DNA of 64,000 nt from Imbricaverruca yamaguchii (lineage: Eukaryota > Arthropoda > Thecostraca > Neoverrucidae): the NCBI GenBank assembly GCA_034440575.1, contig JAOTOL010000855.1, positions 46,001 through 110,000 of the forward strand, read 5' to 3'. Each line of letters starts with the position of its first letter. The stretch's first letter is position 1. Both the position numbers and the translations under genes were made by a program. Positions 22,262 to 34,581 of this stretch are shown here, piece by piece. Below the pieces are notes generated by a model. It searched no databases, was not told the DNA's origin, and saw only the letters and a list, made by a program, of their open reading frames with translations.

Positions 22262-23575
22262 TACAGAGTGCAACCATGCTTTCCAGCGTGCGCTGTGATT
22301 GGTGGCCAGTCTGCCAATGGCCGCAGGCGTGACCCTCGCCGACCCAGTCAGCCAGGGGGCGTGCAAATATGACCTTTGAATCGCGTTCAGTCATGGATAA
22401 ACAGATGAAGCGGCACCTTGCCGCTGGCTGCCTGCGCGTGGCGGCCGGGTCCGGCTTAACTGAGGCGCAAGTTGCGGAACGATGCAGCATTTCTCGGCGA
22501 ACGGTTCAGGGGATAAAGGCGAAGATCCGATCTGTGGAGTCCTTAGAAGATGCCCCCAGGTCAGGTCGGCCGGGATCGCTCAGAACTGCCGAGAACGTAG
22601 CCGCTGTGTCAGAAGCAATGGAAGAAAATCCACGGCAGTCAATCAGAAAACGGGCGAAGAAGTGCAGCCTTCCCAAGACATCAATGTGGGAATTGATCCA
22701 CCAAGACTTGAACATGGAGTCCAGAGTGATCCATAACAGGCCGCATTTAACCCAGGCCACGCGTCTCCGCCATCTGGAGAAGAGCAAGCTGCTGCTCAAC
22801 TTCTTGAAGAGCCGGTGACCACCGGCTTCGTTCGGATCTTCTCCGATGAGAAGCTCTTCCACATCAACGCCCAGCTGAACAGGAGGAACTCCTGCTACCT
22901 GTCCGACCAGCCTGTTGATGAAGTGGACCCCCGGATTCGATTCAACCCCGTGAACAAGCGCCCGCAGAAGGTGATGGTCCTGGGTGTCATCAGGTCCGAC
23001 GGCAGAAATGCCCCATCATCTTCATTGACACCAATGAGAAAATCAACAGGCAGGTCTATGAGGGGCTCCTGGACACGCACATCATCCCCTGGGTCAAGGC
23101 GACCTACCCGGAGGGCAATTTTGTCTTCCAACAGGACAGAGCACACTCCCACAACGCCACCGCCATCCAAGCCAAGCTGACAAGAGGAGCTCGGCGGGCC
23201 AGATCACTTCTGGCGGAAGGAGATGTGGCCGCCTCAGTCGCCCGACCTCAACCCGCTCGATTACAGAGTGTGGAGCGTTCTGCAGGACGAGGTCCAGGCC
23301 ACTTCTCATCCCAACCTGGAGTCACTCAAGGCTGGCATCATGGTGGCATGTGAGATGCTGGAGGCGGCCTACATCATCAGGACCTGCAAGGGCTTCAGCT
23401 CTCACATTGAGGCCGTCATCGCCGCCGAGGGCGGCTACATCGAGTGAGCGGTTGGTGAAAGGATGTGGCTTGTTGTTCCCAGTCACTGTTACAACCTGTT
23501 GTTGAATATATATGAGCCAGTTGCATTTGTTTGCGAAAAGGTTGAAAAGCGCCAGGACTTTCTGCTCACCCTGTA
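22262..23575 (+). mobile_element. Mariner-type transposon, about 1.3 kb
   Basis: Ends are imperfect inverted repeats: TATACAGAGTG at 22260-22270 and CACCCTGTATA at 23567-23577, with TA at both borders as expected for the Tc1/mariner superfamily target site. The interior encodes the frameshifted transposase listed separately. Confidence 0.88.
22369..23447 (+). pseudogene. Mariner-type transposase, frameshifted
   Basis: The N-terminal part (22393-22818) has a helix-turn-helix region (LTEAQVAERCSISRRTVQGIKAKI) and a GRP-like motif (RSGRPGS) linking two DNA-binding domains. The catalytic part lies in other frames: FSDEKLFHI near 22840, FVFQQDRAHSHNATA near 23120, and WPPQSPDLNPLDYRVW near 23225. 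These supply the three acidic residues of the DDE/D domain. If the frame slip near 23180 is ignored, the last two are separated by about 41 residues, as in DD41D-type mariners. At least three frame changes make it inactive. Confidence 0.88.
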
Positions 23576-23579
23576 TATT

Positions 23580-24580
23580 ACTCATGCATATTCTATAGGT
23601 ACTGACCAGGTGCATATGCTTTTCCATCAGTTACAAGTAAATGGATTCCATGCATGAAAAAATATTATGTCCTTGAAAATGTACTCTGGAGGAAGTCCGT
23701 TTGCACTCTGACTTCCAACCCAGAAGGTAAGCTTCCCACTCTGGATTTGATAGTACATATTCTGTGTGCAACAAATTGATAGTACATCTTCAGCATTAAA
23801 GGGTGTAGAACAAATTGAAAAGAAGTGTTGAATTTGCCTTGATTACATCTGTGAAACACAATGCACACACATGAATAAGCTACAACATGGTGAGGATGAT
23901 GATGCAGTCATTTTTTCCCACTGAAAAGTGAGCAGTTGCAGAGGAAATAAATGGTCACAAACGTGTCCACAAACTCACAATTCACACATTTTTTTCCAAG
24001 AATTACAGCATTACCTGAACATACAACAATACCAGAGAAAATGCATGACCAGAAAACATACAAAATAATGTGCGAAGTTGAGATCCCAGAACATGAACTA
24101 AGAGGCCTGGATTGCTACTAATCATCCGCTTAGTTTTTTATGCATTTTGTAATTTTTCTTCAATGCAACGTTCACTAAATTGCAGCAAGCAAAAAATACG
24201 CACCAAGCAATTACCAAGCAAATGTCTGCACTTATCTTGAAATTAAAATAAATACCAATAAAACACATGTACGCCCCTTACCGTTCTTTGAGAAATGCAG
24301 AAATGCCCCGGCCACGGATTACAAGAAAACAATGTAATATAAATTGACGCACTTGTTCTGTATATACGAAAGAGGTCATACGAATTCTAACGATGACGTC
24401 TGAAGTGAAAACTTCTCTGCTCTTATTTCTTTCCTTAACACTCGCACGTCCGGCGGTCCGCGCCAACTTCGCATGTCCGGGGGTGCCCCATAAAATCTCT
24501 GGAATCATGCTAGCTAGTAACAAACGGAAAACGGCGTTGGATAGCTGGTGACGGGCTCTATCGAAAGTGTTTTGGTAATT
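23580..24580. other. No recognised feature
   Basis: AT-rich intergenic sequence. Nothing was recognised on either strand. Confidence 0.5.
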
Positions 24581-24587
24581 TTTCCGC

Positions 24588-25232
24588 TCAGGTCAACATT
24601 CAGGTCACTGGGCCATCATAGGTCACTAGGTCATCATAGGTCAAATTCGACCAGATCAGTTGGGACTCAGATATTGACAATATATCAGGACCTGTAACAG
24701 ATAGAAACAAATGGCGAACGCTATTCGACAATCCTTGAAATGCGCTACCGACAATAGGCGGTGTAATTTAAGGTCAGGTCAACCGAAACTCAGGTCAAGA
24801 TCATGAAGTCATGACCTCAGGTCAAGGCTTAGGGAGATTATGTAAGGTGTCAATCAACACGTATTGACGATACAACCACAATGACGGTAATTGCAGCCTT
24901 CTAGCTCAATGCAGTGCGATGTAATGCGCATATATGTGTATTGATTTCAGGTGACCTCAGAGACCTTGGTGAGGTCACTGAGCAAAAATGTCAGCGGTAG
25001 CATTGAGCATAGCTTCCATTTACATACCACAACCGTTGTGGGGTCATTCCGAGCGCAAATATGTAACAAGGAAACAATTGTATATTTTACCATAGCCCCA
25101 TGGGGCTATGGTAAAATATATTGCATAATTGCATTATGCATAATGGGGAAGCCATGGCAGCGACCTGATCTAAGGTCAATGCAACGAAAAAAAACAGATA
25201 TATATGTATATCATGGTCCCTGATGAGGTCAT
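24588..25232. promoter_or_regulatory. Cluster of AGGTCA half-sites
   Basis: AGGTCA occurs at 24590, 24602, 24620, 24628, 24638, 24771, 24776, 24792, 24819, 24972, 25173 and 25226, plus TGACCT at 24812. 24620/24628 form a DR2 and 24628/24638 a DR4 arrangement. This is the nuclear-receptor half-site. The density could be regulatory or could reflect a decayed repeat. Confidence 0.35.
25081..25120. repeat. 40-bp perfect palindrome
   Basis: TATATTTTACCATAGCCCCA followed by its exact reverse complement, with no spacer. It is flanked by a weaker inverted repeat (GCATAATTGCATTATGC, 25123-25139). Confidence 0.97.
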
Positions 25233-25872
25233 GACATGCTATAACTTTGAAATCAATCGTCATAGAACTTCAGCGGGGTCTGAGGAAACATATGATGCAG
25301 TGCGAAAAATAAGTGCTTGACGAGTACGTTTAAGCGCCAGGAGGTCTACATGAGGTAAAACCAATAGGGGAGAGTTGGGTAAGACGGGCACGCTAGTGTT
25401 TGACGCTTCATATCTCAGGAACCGGTGCCACGATAGCGTTGCTATTTGGCCTCAGACATGCCCACACATTTATGCAGGTATGTCCGAGGTTGCAACAGTT
25501 TCCATGCATTAGTGTGCAAATGGGAGCGTTTCCCGCAAGAGTCTGCAAAAACCCGTCTTACCCCACCAGGTGGGGTAAGATGGGTTTCCATGTGGGGCAT
25601 AACGGGCATACATTTATCTGATCACATATATGTGTTTTTGCGCGCTTTAAATCCTGAAAAGCAAGACGATATGTTAGCGATCATGATAGCATAATAGGCG
25701 AATGTTCCTTGGTCAATAAATGTACATTCTCAACGACATAGGTTTTCATTATAATACATACCTACTGGGGGGCCTAAATTACGAAAATTGTATGTATCTG
25801 AACAGCTCTTGTTGCTTTTGTATTAGCCTTGTTGCTATACTACTGACATGAACCCTCGACCCGATTTTTGTA

Positions 25873-25875
<3 letters not shown>

Positions 25876-25932
<57 letters not shown>
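25876..25932. repeat. TA microsatellite
   Basis: Uninterrupted (TA)n inside the pogo-like element. Confidence 0.95.
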
Positions 25933-25936
<4 letters not shown>

Positions 25937-26352
25937 AGCTTCCGTGCTGTATTTCATTTTAAAACGGCATCTGTATTTCAGAGAAACGCTTTACGAAACG
26001 AAACTCCTGTGAAAATGCAGGCTGATTTGTGAATGCCAAATGCACACAGACAGCTTGAGAATCCAAAGGACTCAAGCTGAACAAGCTACGCAAGCTGCCA
26101 AACTGAACTCAGGCAGGAGCGTAAATTCAAAATGAGATCGAAGACAACCAAACATGGGTGCCTGAACTTCCACAAATGACATATTTCTTCGGCGATAAAC
26201 ACTACATTTTGAACGCCAAATGTGTATTAGAAACATGTGAATCATCAACGGATTTTGGCTGTGATTATTCGAAAATTTTGTGATGAAATAGAGAACAAAT
26301 CATGACGTATGTGACAATCGGCTCAATATGCACATCAGTTCATAAAGCCAGC

Positions 26353-27000
26353 TCAGGAGGAGCAAAACTCGCACTCGAAGCTGGTGTCGTTGTCACCCAA
26401 TCCAGCACATTCATCATGAGCCCATTTTTTGCAGCCAGAGCAGCAAGCCCATCCTTCACCGGCGACTGAATCACCGAAGGCTCCTCGACAGTATAAGCAG
26501 GGAACCATTGTTTCGTCTTCTTTTTTGCGGCTCTTCAGCCCCCTTGTCTTCGGCTTTTCGACTAGTTTTGCCTTTTTCTTTGCGCCTCCTGTCTTCTTTG
26601 ATGATGATGATTGTGCCAGGTTAGCTTCCAGTTCCTTTTTGCTTGGAGAGCTGGTGAGAATGACTGGCGCCGATGGTTTCCTCTTCTTCCTTGAAGAAGC
26701 AGAGGGTCCTGAGAGGTTTGCCTTCGGAAGCGGCAAAACATCCGCGGGACTGTACTCCAGCGTGCCCCTATCTGCCGTGGTCGGTGACCCAATCGCTGCC
26801 GTGGTCGGTGACCCGATCGCTGCCGTGGTCGGTGACCGAATCGCTGCCGTGGTCGGTGACCCAATCGCTGCCGTGGTCGGTGACCCGATTGCTGCTGATG
26901 TCGGTGACCGAATCGCTGCCGTGGTCGGTGACCGAATCGCTGCCGTGGTCGGTGACCCGATCTCTGCCGTGGTCGGTGACCCGATCGCCTTTTTGACCCG
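26353..27000 (-). pseudogene. Pogo-like transposase C-terminal fragment
   Basis: The minus-strand frame through SPADVLPLPKAN, a Lys-rich linker, then CLYCRGAF, GWACCSGCKKWAHDEC and FECEFC. The PHD-like zinc finger at the C-terminus is characteristic of many pogo/Jerky-type transposases of invertebrates. Upstream in the same frame is an eight-residue repeat (IGSPTTAA, about nine copies, 26768-26995) from a 24-bp tandem repeat. The CENP-B-like DNA-binding and DDE domains are missing. Confidence 0.8.
26768..26995 (-). repeat. 24-bp tandem repeat inside pogo-like fragment
   Basis: About nine units of GATCGGGTCACCGACCACGG plus CAGC, encoding IGSPTTAA in frame with the zinc-finger fragment. It was probably expanded after or during decay of the transposase gene. 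Confidence 0.9.
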
Positions 27001-27569
27001 TTACCACCTCGGAGCCGGTGACGAAAAAACCAACATCCGGCTCCGAAACACTGCTTTTAACTACTACTTTTTCTTCTTTTAGGATTTAATGAGGAAAAGG
27101 TTACATTTGATCTTATTGACTCATACTACAACACATTTTGTGCAAAAGTAATGTGATGGGGCAAGACGGGCAATTTTTTCATATTTGTCCGTCTTGCCCC
27201 ATTCGAGCATCACCAAATACAAAACGAGTTCCTTCGTCGCCATCTTTCCGGAACAAAACACCGATATACACAGCTTATCAGACCCCTTCAAATTAAGCCT
27301 CTGTAAGAGGCTGGGCGAAAAAGTCTCAAACACACGATCGTAGGACACTACAAAACAATATTTTTCAGTTCGGAAAGCAATGTACAGTTTTAGTTTATGA
27401 ATAATATCTCGAAAACGACGGAATGTCCATACCCGTGGCTTTGCTAGCCGAAAGACAGTCAGCTTGCTAATTGCTTCGCTAAGTTGGGGATAGATGTCGT
27501 TACTAGTTTAGGCTACAGGCCTGGTGCCCGTCTTACCTACCCTGCCCGTCTTACCCAACTTTCCCCTAC

Positions 27570-29390
27570 TGTATAAGCAGGATAGGATAGGACCCAAATA
27601 GAAAGTGATCTAGCTTCATTAGAAGTCAGCTTTCTGATGTGTAAGCACCAACCTAGAAGCATTCCGGAGGTAAACTACTTCCACGATTGACCGTCGTCCA
27701 TAATAATATGGGGGCAACATTTATCAGAATAGTTGATACTACTTATACGCGTCTTCAGGGGGCCCTTGCGTTCATTTCTTAGTCCATATTTCCTCCCAGC
27801 ACTTAAAGCCACTCGCTGAACATCTATTTATCCTACAGCAGCACTAATTTCCTCAGCTCCTTATTGAAGGTATATTGCAAGTGCTGTAAGCTGATGGAAC
27901 CTAACCTACACCTATGTGTAAATTATTAACCTAACATGGACCTCTGATAATTGACCCGATTGTGCTAAACGATGGTGATGGTGATGGTGTGAAATGTGTG
28001 AATGGGTTGGTGATGGTGATGAAATGGATAGTTGCTGACAAAAATGATCGATAGTTCACTCTAATTGATGCGATCAGCTATCTGCTTGTGTATGCTAGGT
28101 TAGCTTGTAGCACTTTCTGTAGCATGTGGCGATGGTCCGAGGAAATAAGTGCCGCATTAGGGGAAATAATTCCTTGGTATGTGTGTTTAAGGGCTTGTTG
28201 GCAACCCAGGTTGCAATGTGTTGAGATTTAAGTGGGAATCAGTGAGGAAAACCAATCAGGTTCTGGCTGTCTAATTTGAAAATACCAAGGTCTTGCCCGC
28301 TTACATCCGAGTTAAATGGAAGCCTGAGAACAAACACTAGAAAGAAGGGTCTGGCTCTGAGTTCTGGATAAATGGAAGCAAGTGCTTCACTAAATATCAT
28401 CCGAAGTATATGATATGCTATGTATGATAACACTATTCCAAACCCTTGTTTCCTTATCAGACCCATATTCAACACTCTTCGGCACTTACATACCTGTCTG
28501 AAAATTGACACTTATTCCCCCAGCATATTTCCCAACCAACGAGTCATGCACATACTTCTCGACACGCAGGCACGCTTTAAAAAAAAAAAAAAAAAAACAT
28601 TCAGGGGCAAATTCCGAAATTTCCTTTGGGAGGGACACATTTGGTCGGAGGGACGCTTGGGCAGACAAATTCGTAAAGCGAAAGGTGTGGAGTATACCCG
28701 AGCACACTGAAGGGGTGCTTTTTCGCCTCTGGCCTGTCCAGCCAAAGGGGCAAATTTCACACTTCCATGGGGAGGGACACATGCCCCTATGCTTATTCCC
28801 TATATCCTTCCATGCTTTGTGGGTGTTTATGGTGCCGGACAGTAAATGAAGTGCTAACAAGGACATGCGCTTATTTAGTCATAGTTATATCGGATCTATG
28901 GGTATTGCGAGCGCCCTGAATAGCCATGGACTCGTGTTTGCAGCCATTCCGCCACTCCCCTTCTCCTCTAGGAACCGATTATTTCCTATATTTTGCACTA
29001 AGATTGTATTTTCTCGAAGTCTAACAACATTATATATAATATATATGGTATCAAGCAAATCCTATGAATGTCAGCTGTTCAAAAAAATAGAATAATTTTT
29101 AAAGGAAAATAACTTGGAGATTTGTTATAAAAGTTCATCCCGCCAGGCTTCTGGATCCGTTCCTGAGCTCGCAGATTCACCACCTGGCTCGGCCGCATTC
29201 CGCGAATGCATCTATAAGCTCAATAGTCTTGCTTTAGCCATCGCACCGTGTTTGTAACGCTAAGCTCCGCGTTACGAGTCACCGGCTCGTTGCAGGACCT
29301 GATTAATTTGAATCAACCTTAAAACCCGACTGTTGTGTTCCGATATTTCCATCTCTCTGCGTTGGCGCAGCCCACAGTCCAACAGCACTC
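27570..29390. other. No recognised gene
   Basis: Contains a short GATGGT microsatellite (27972-28020), an A run of about 19 (28579-28597) and a GGGGCA-rich low-complexity patch (28605-28800). No coding similarity was seen. Confidence 0.5.
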
Positions 29391-29399
29391 GTCGTTTCA

Positions 29400-30750
29400 G
29401 ATCAGCTCCACCTGTGCTCAGTAAGGGCCGCTCGGCAGAGACGCCACCAACACCGGTCCGGTCAGCTCCCCCAGTACCCAGTAGTGGCGGTTCGAGAGAA
29501 ACGCCACCAGCACTGGCCTAGTCAGCTCCAACGGCACTCAGTAGGAGCCGCTCGCCACGTGCCCCACCAGCACCATTTTGGTCAGCTCCCACGGTACTCA
29601 GCGACGTCAGCGCTACCACCAACACCCGTCAAGTCAGCTCCAACCGGAACTCGCAGAGACAGATCGGCATGGGTACCACCAACACCGGTCCGGTCAACTC
29701 CCTTCGGTACTCAGCAGAGGTCGATCGGCACGGACGCCACCAGTATCAGTCCGATGAACTTCAACAATACTCGGCAGGGACGACCGGCTTAGACGCAACC
29801 AACACCGGCTTCCCGGCACTCAGTGCGAGCCGCTCCACATGGATGCCACCAGCAACAGTCTGGTCAGCTCCCCGGTACCCAGTAAGGGCAACTCGGCAGG
29901 AACGCCACCAGCACCGGTCCGATCAGCTTCCCTGGTACTAAGGGGGAGCCGCTCGGCTGAGACGCCATGATCACCGGTCCAGTCAGCTTTCTCGGTGCTG
30001 AGTGAAACGCTCAGCAGAAGCACCATCGGCACCAGTCCGGTCAACTCCCACGGTACCGGTATTCATCGGTGGCTGCTCGACAGGGACGCAACCAGCGCCG
30101 GTCTCATCAGCTCCCCCGGTACACAGTAAAGGTAACTCGACAGGGATGTCATCAGCATCAGTCCGGTGAACTCCCACGGTGCTTAGTAGTGTCGGCTCGA
30201 CAGAAACATCACCAGGACCGGCTCGTTCAGCTTCCCCGGTATTCAGTAGGAGCCATTGGGTTCGCACACTGCCAGCATCGTTCGTGTCAGCTCCCATGGT
30301 ACTTGACAGGGATGTCAGCACGGGTCCAGTCAGCTCCCACGGTGCTAGTAGGAGCCGCATGACTTGTACGCCACCAGCGTCGCGCGGCCAGTACCCCCAC
30401 ACTCAGCAAGCGTCGCTCGGCAGGGATGCCACCAACACTGGTCCGATCAGCTTCCACGTTACGCAGTAGGAACCGTCCGGTCCTTATGCAACTAGCATCG
30501 GTCGGTCGACTCCACCGGTACTCAGTAGAGATGACTCAGCAATGACACCGCCAATGCTGGTTCGCTACTCTGACGGTATTCAGGCTTGGCAGGGACGCTA
30601 CCAGAACCTATCCAGTCGGCTCCCGCAGTAGTCAGCAAGGGCCGCTCGACAGAGACGCCATCACAGTTCGGCCAGCTCCAGAGGTGTTAAGTAGGGACGG
30701 CTCATCAGGGATTTCATCAGCACCGGTTCAGTCAGCCTCCACGATACTCA
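29400..30750. repeat. Old about 60-bp satellite array, about 23 units
   Basis: Units of about 59-60 bp share GGTACTCAGTA, GCCGCTCGGCAGAGACGCCA and CCAGCACCGGTCCGGTCAGC. Divergence is high and uneven. Flanks are AT-rich and no exon was recognised next to it. Confidence 0.88.
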
Positions 30751-30759
30751 GCAGGGCAG

Positions 30760-31960
30760 AGTATTGTATTATGTTGGCGGCGGGAACAAATCCTTGCAAT
30801 GATCCCAAAAGGTCACATTATCGTAAAAGTTGCTTAAGTTTTCCAGATTAGTGCATGCTGTTTTCGTTTCCGTTCCCAAGTATTTTTTTGTTTGTTAATT
30901 CCCCACAGCAGGGGGATTCGGTAAAGGGGCCACCAGCACTTATGCAGTCAGTTCCCCTGTGTCCGGCAGGAGGCGCTCGATAGTCCTCCAAACTTGGCGT
31001 AGAGCTTAACGTGCTTCAAGGTGAAATGAGAGACGGATGAGGGAAGATGTGTCTGTATCGTGTCATATCGCATGTTTTCACATTGTGTCCGACGCATTCG
31101 GGTTTGAAGAATTAATTGAAAATAATTGTATATATTATGGAATGCTTCCCGTTGCCGCTCTCCACTACTGCGCAAGCTGGGTAGCCGCGGAAAATGAAGG
31201 AGAACACATTGTATTTCAAACAACATTATTCAAGTATTTCAGTACGGTCGCACTAAGGAGCATCTGATGTAGTACACAATTTCATGATGCTCCGTGATCG
31301 TGACTCCGAATTACTGAAACTAAGTTACAAGGGAAGTATTCGACGTCACCAGAAAATATACGTTGCTTCCTAGCGGATGTCAAGTTGCGTCTTGCTGCTT
31401 GATGCCAGGTGCCAGACTCATAATCATATACTTGTGGCTGTGATCAGGGTCGATACCGCACAGAGCGTCTGAGAAGACAACGTGGACGGGTATAAAGCGG
31501 TCCTCGCATGTGGTGGATGGTAGGAACCCTTCACACACGGTCCTCGGTATTCACAGCACGTTCGCACAGTTCTCACACCGGCAGGTGCGGATGAAGGGAA
31601 TTTGATTATTATAGTATTTTTTTCTGGAGGCTCACCATTTTTACGGATGTGACACCATTTCCCTGGATGAGGTGCCTTTTCTACTCTGAGAGGCGCCTTC
31701 GCTTGAAAAACGTTTTGAGCAGGGAAAGGAGCAAACGCCCGCAGTTGTCCCCCTGGTTGCGCCCGTGTGAAATCGGTCCTCGGTATTCAGTTTCACTCTG
31801 ATGGCCTGTCATATTGCTTTTCTCCATAACTCTATAGGCAGAGCATGACTAGACATGCACGACTACTACCATTCCAAGTCTGAGCCTTGTCAACTGGTGC
31901 CTTCACATGGTCATCGATAGTCGGTGACGAGTCACAGTCCTCGCTTTACACGCTTTACAC
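30760..31960. other. No recognised feature
   Basis: Intergenic. Nothing was recognised. Confidence 0.45.
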
Positions 31961-31967
31961 GTATAGG

Positions 31968-32085
31968 TGTGTGTTTTGTGTGTGTGTGTATGTGTGTGTG
32001 AGTGCGTGTGTGTGTGTGTGTATGTGTGTGCGTGTGTGTGTGTGTGTGTGTGTTGAGGTGGTATGTGATTATGTATATGTGTGTG

Positions 32086-32122
<37 letters not shown>
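31968..32122. repeat. TG microsatellite
   Basis: Interrupted (TG)n with TATG, GCG and GAG variants. Open frames through it are not genes. Confidence 0.95.
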
Positions 32123-32123
<1 letters not shown>

Positions 32124-34222
32124 ATCTGAATTATGTATAAAGTTGAAAACACCCAACCACTGGTTCCTCCCACATTTCACCGAGCAACAAGCCCATGGTT
32201 AGCTGGGTGGAGTCGTGGGAGGAGCTAAAGTTTAAACAATCCTTACAAACCAGGAGTGCTCACTACCATCTGGCCACAAACCGGCTGCTAACATTCCAGT
32301 TTAGACCCTAATTTCTTGTTGGGATGGATCCAGGGTCAGTCATATGCCTCCTTTTGGTATGACTACTAACAGCATTCTTTATCATTAGTTTTATTGCTCT
32401 AATACCCGATGCTTTGTATGCTTATTTGTTTTCCATCTCTTAGCTCGTAGTTCCGCGACTTTACTGTTTATTTTATGTTGTTAATGTAAGGTGCTTGCAG
32501 CCATTGGGTAAGAGGAGAGGGCTGTCCTGGTCACCTGATTTTGGGTGGCGGACAAAAAATGGCTTGTCCCGAGTTGGGACTTTTTGATCCTAATCGTAAT
32601 ATAATTGTGTGCATTGTCCCGTACGAAATAGGTGCATGCGCTGAGCCCACATTAAAAAGGGGCCCACGCAGCTGGTCTCAGTACTTATTGCACTCTGAGA
32701 TGACCTATGCCCTCCGATAAAGAAACATTACTTCCAGCCTTTTGCAGTTATAGGGTTGTCGAATGCCATTTGAATCGGCGTAATCATTTCATTGGTTGCG
32801 AGGGGGATGGGGAGGAAACCAGTGTGGGTGCGAATAGCCCATGGGCTGCCGGGCTAAATGCACTTTACTTAGCTCCTTAAAACGGCTAAAACTTGAGTCA
32901 TTTTTCCAAAGCGAGAGGCCAGCTGCCGATGTACCTGTCCACCTAATAAGTAAAATGAAAAAGCCATACGGCATGTTGCAGAATTTTTATTCATTCTTTT
33001 TTAATTGAATGACTTACTTTTGGTCAAATTGCTTTACCGAGAGATGTCATCTGTCATTTTAATTGAAACGCGACCTTCGGATTTCCCATTGAAATGCAGA
33101 ACATAAAAACGGAGATAAATGCGGGACATGTATAGCAGGCATTTCTAGCCCAAAAGCTCACTGCCCCGGTACGAAATATTTGTACGTTAAAAAGTACACA
33201 CCTATTTGCGAATTATCAGCTCCAATGCATCTTCTGAGAACATCATTTCTGCTCTTTCATGTATATTATGCTCGCCTCCGCACACCGAAGAATGATAGAC
33301 GGTATACCTTGTGACCATTTATTGCCTTCAATCATTCTCACACGCATGGCATGCACTGAATACCACATGTACCCTGGGTCGACGTAAGCCCTTCCATATA
33401 GCAAATACCAACCACTTCTACAATCACGTGTACAGGTTCTCCCGAACATGACTCAAAGCATCGTATCACAGCGTAAATGTCGCAACTGTAGACCACAGCA
33501 GCTCAGTTAAACACAGGAAGGCAGTTTGTACCGGGGCCGACCTCGTCAGGTGCGCTATAGGTCCTCTCGAGTAGCTCACGTTGGCGCCACCTCTTTGGTT
33601 GCAATAACTGTGTCTCAGATCGCTGCGTAATCGTCGGTTCCCTTGAGTGGCATGCATAGCAAAATCGGACCCGGGGCCGGAGAAGAGGTACACAGGCGGG
33701 TAATCATCATCGCTGACACATTAATGGTACAGATCGCCCTCCAGCCATAGGGCAAAGACTGGCGCCTTACTCGGCTAGACTGCTCCGAATAGAGCACCCG
33801 GCACGACCTCAGACATGGACGCATACCGAGCGGCAGCAGAGGCCACAGCGGGACCCATGCAGTGACCGCCAAAGCCACTCGCTCACTTACAGCTGACTCT
33901 GAGCGCCCCTGGCGGCGACTGTCGACACCACACGATCACCGGCGGCGGAGTACAGCGCCACTGTCGACAGCCGCTCCAACTAATCATCTCACGCGGCGGA
34001 ATGAAGCGGCCCTGGGTGCGGTCGCCGACACCACATCCCTGCGGCTGAATGCCGTGGAGCCGGCGGCACACGAGCCCAGGCACACCTGCAGACGGACGTG
34101 GCGCGCCCCGCGGCGGCAGCGGACGCCACTCACGCGGCCGATGCCTTTGACCGCCCGACTTTGAGCACCCTGGCGGCGGTGGCGCGCACCGCCTGCCGGG
34201 GACCGAGCGGCCGCGGCCGCCA
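32123..34222. other. Downstream region and 3' UTR of TRAPPC9
   Basis: The TRAPPC9 stop is at 34223. GC-rich sequence with CGGCGG repeats at 33880-34222 is probably 3' UTR. A minus-strand AATAAA occurs at about 33317-33322 and could be a polyadenylation signal (weak). No other gene was recognised. Confidence 0.45.
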
Positions 34223-34581
34223 CTACACGATCTCCAGCGACTGGAGCCGGCTCCAGCTGCTGCCGTCGCCGGCCGTGCAGGTCAGCCGCAGCGTGTACTG
34301 GCCGGCCGAGAAGAACAGCAGGCCCACCTGGTGGCGCAGCGCGGCACCCACCGGCAGCCGGCCGGCGCGACAGCCGAGCGCACCGGTCACGGCCATCTTG
34401 TTCTCCAGCCGGTAGCTGAGCGCACCGTTCTGCTGGTCCTGGTACACCGTCACGCACAGCATCACGTCGCTCAGGGCCGACTGCCCGCAGTTGATCAGTC
34501 GCACGTCCGCGTGGATGACGTCACCGAGACGATGCGGACTGTCGCCTTGGCTACCGGCTGGTTCTTCATTCACGAATATCT
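34223..34581 (-). CDS. TRAPPC9 last exon
   Basis: Acceptor TTATGTCTGGCAG. With the G from the previous exon it reads EIFVNEEPAGS to LQSLEIV, stop TAG. It matches WDVLVDGQP ... VGDPVRLEVRLTN ... QDHQNG of vertebrate TRAPPC9. Phase 1 in. Confidence 0.94.

Larger units (their letters stand above)
25367..27566 (-). mobile_element. Pogo/Tigger-like DNA transposon, 2.2 kb
   Basis: Terminal inverted repeats of 24 bp with one mismatch: GGGGAGAGTTGGGTAAGACG at 25367 and the complement of GGGGAAAGTTGGGTAAGACG ending at 27566, each flanked by TA. The interior holds a transposase C-terminus on the minus strand and a TA microsatellite. There is also an inner inverted repeat (GATGGGGCAAGACGGGC / GTCCGTCTTGCCCCATTC, 27156-27203). 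The DDE catalytic part was not found, so the copy is non-autonomous. Confidence 0.88.

Noticed and set aside
29333..30469. Plus-strand open frames in the 29-30 kb satellite
   Set aside because: Short frames through diverged 60-bp repeats, with no protein similarity.
31887..32180. Cys/Val-rich frame over the TG repeat
   Set aside because: Microsatellite translation only.
33862..34457. Plus-strand and alternate-frame open frames of 100-157 codons over the TRAPPC9 last exon
   Set aside because: GC-rich coding sequence gives open shadow frames. Only the minus frame ending at 34223 matches TRAPPC9.
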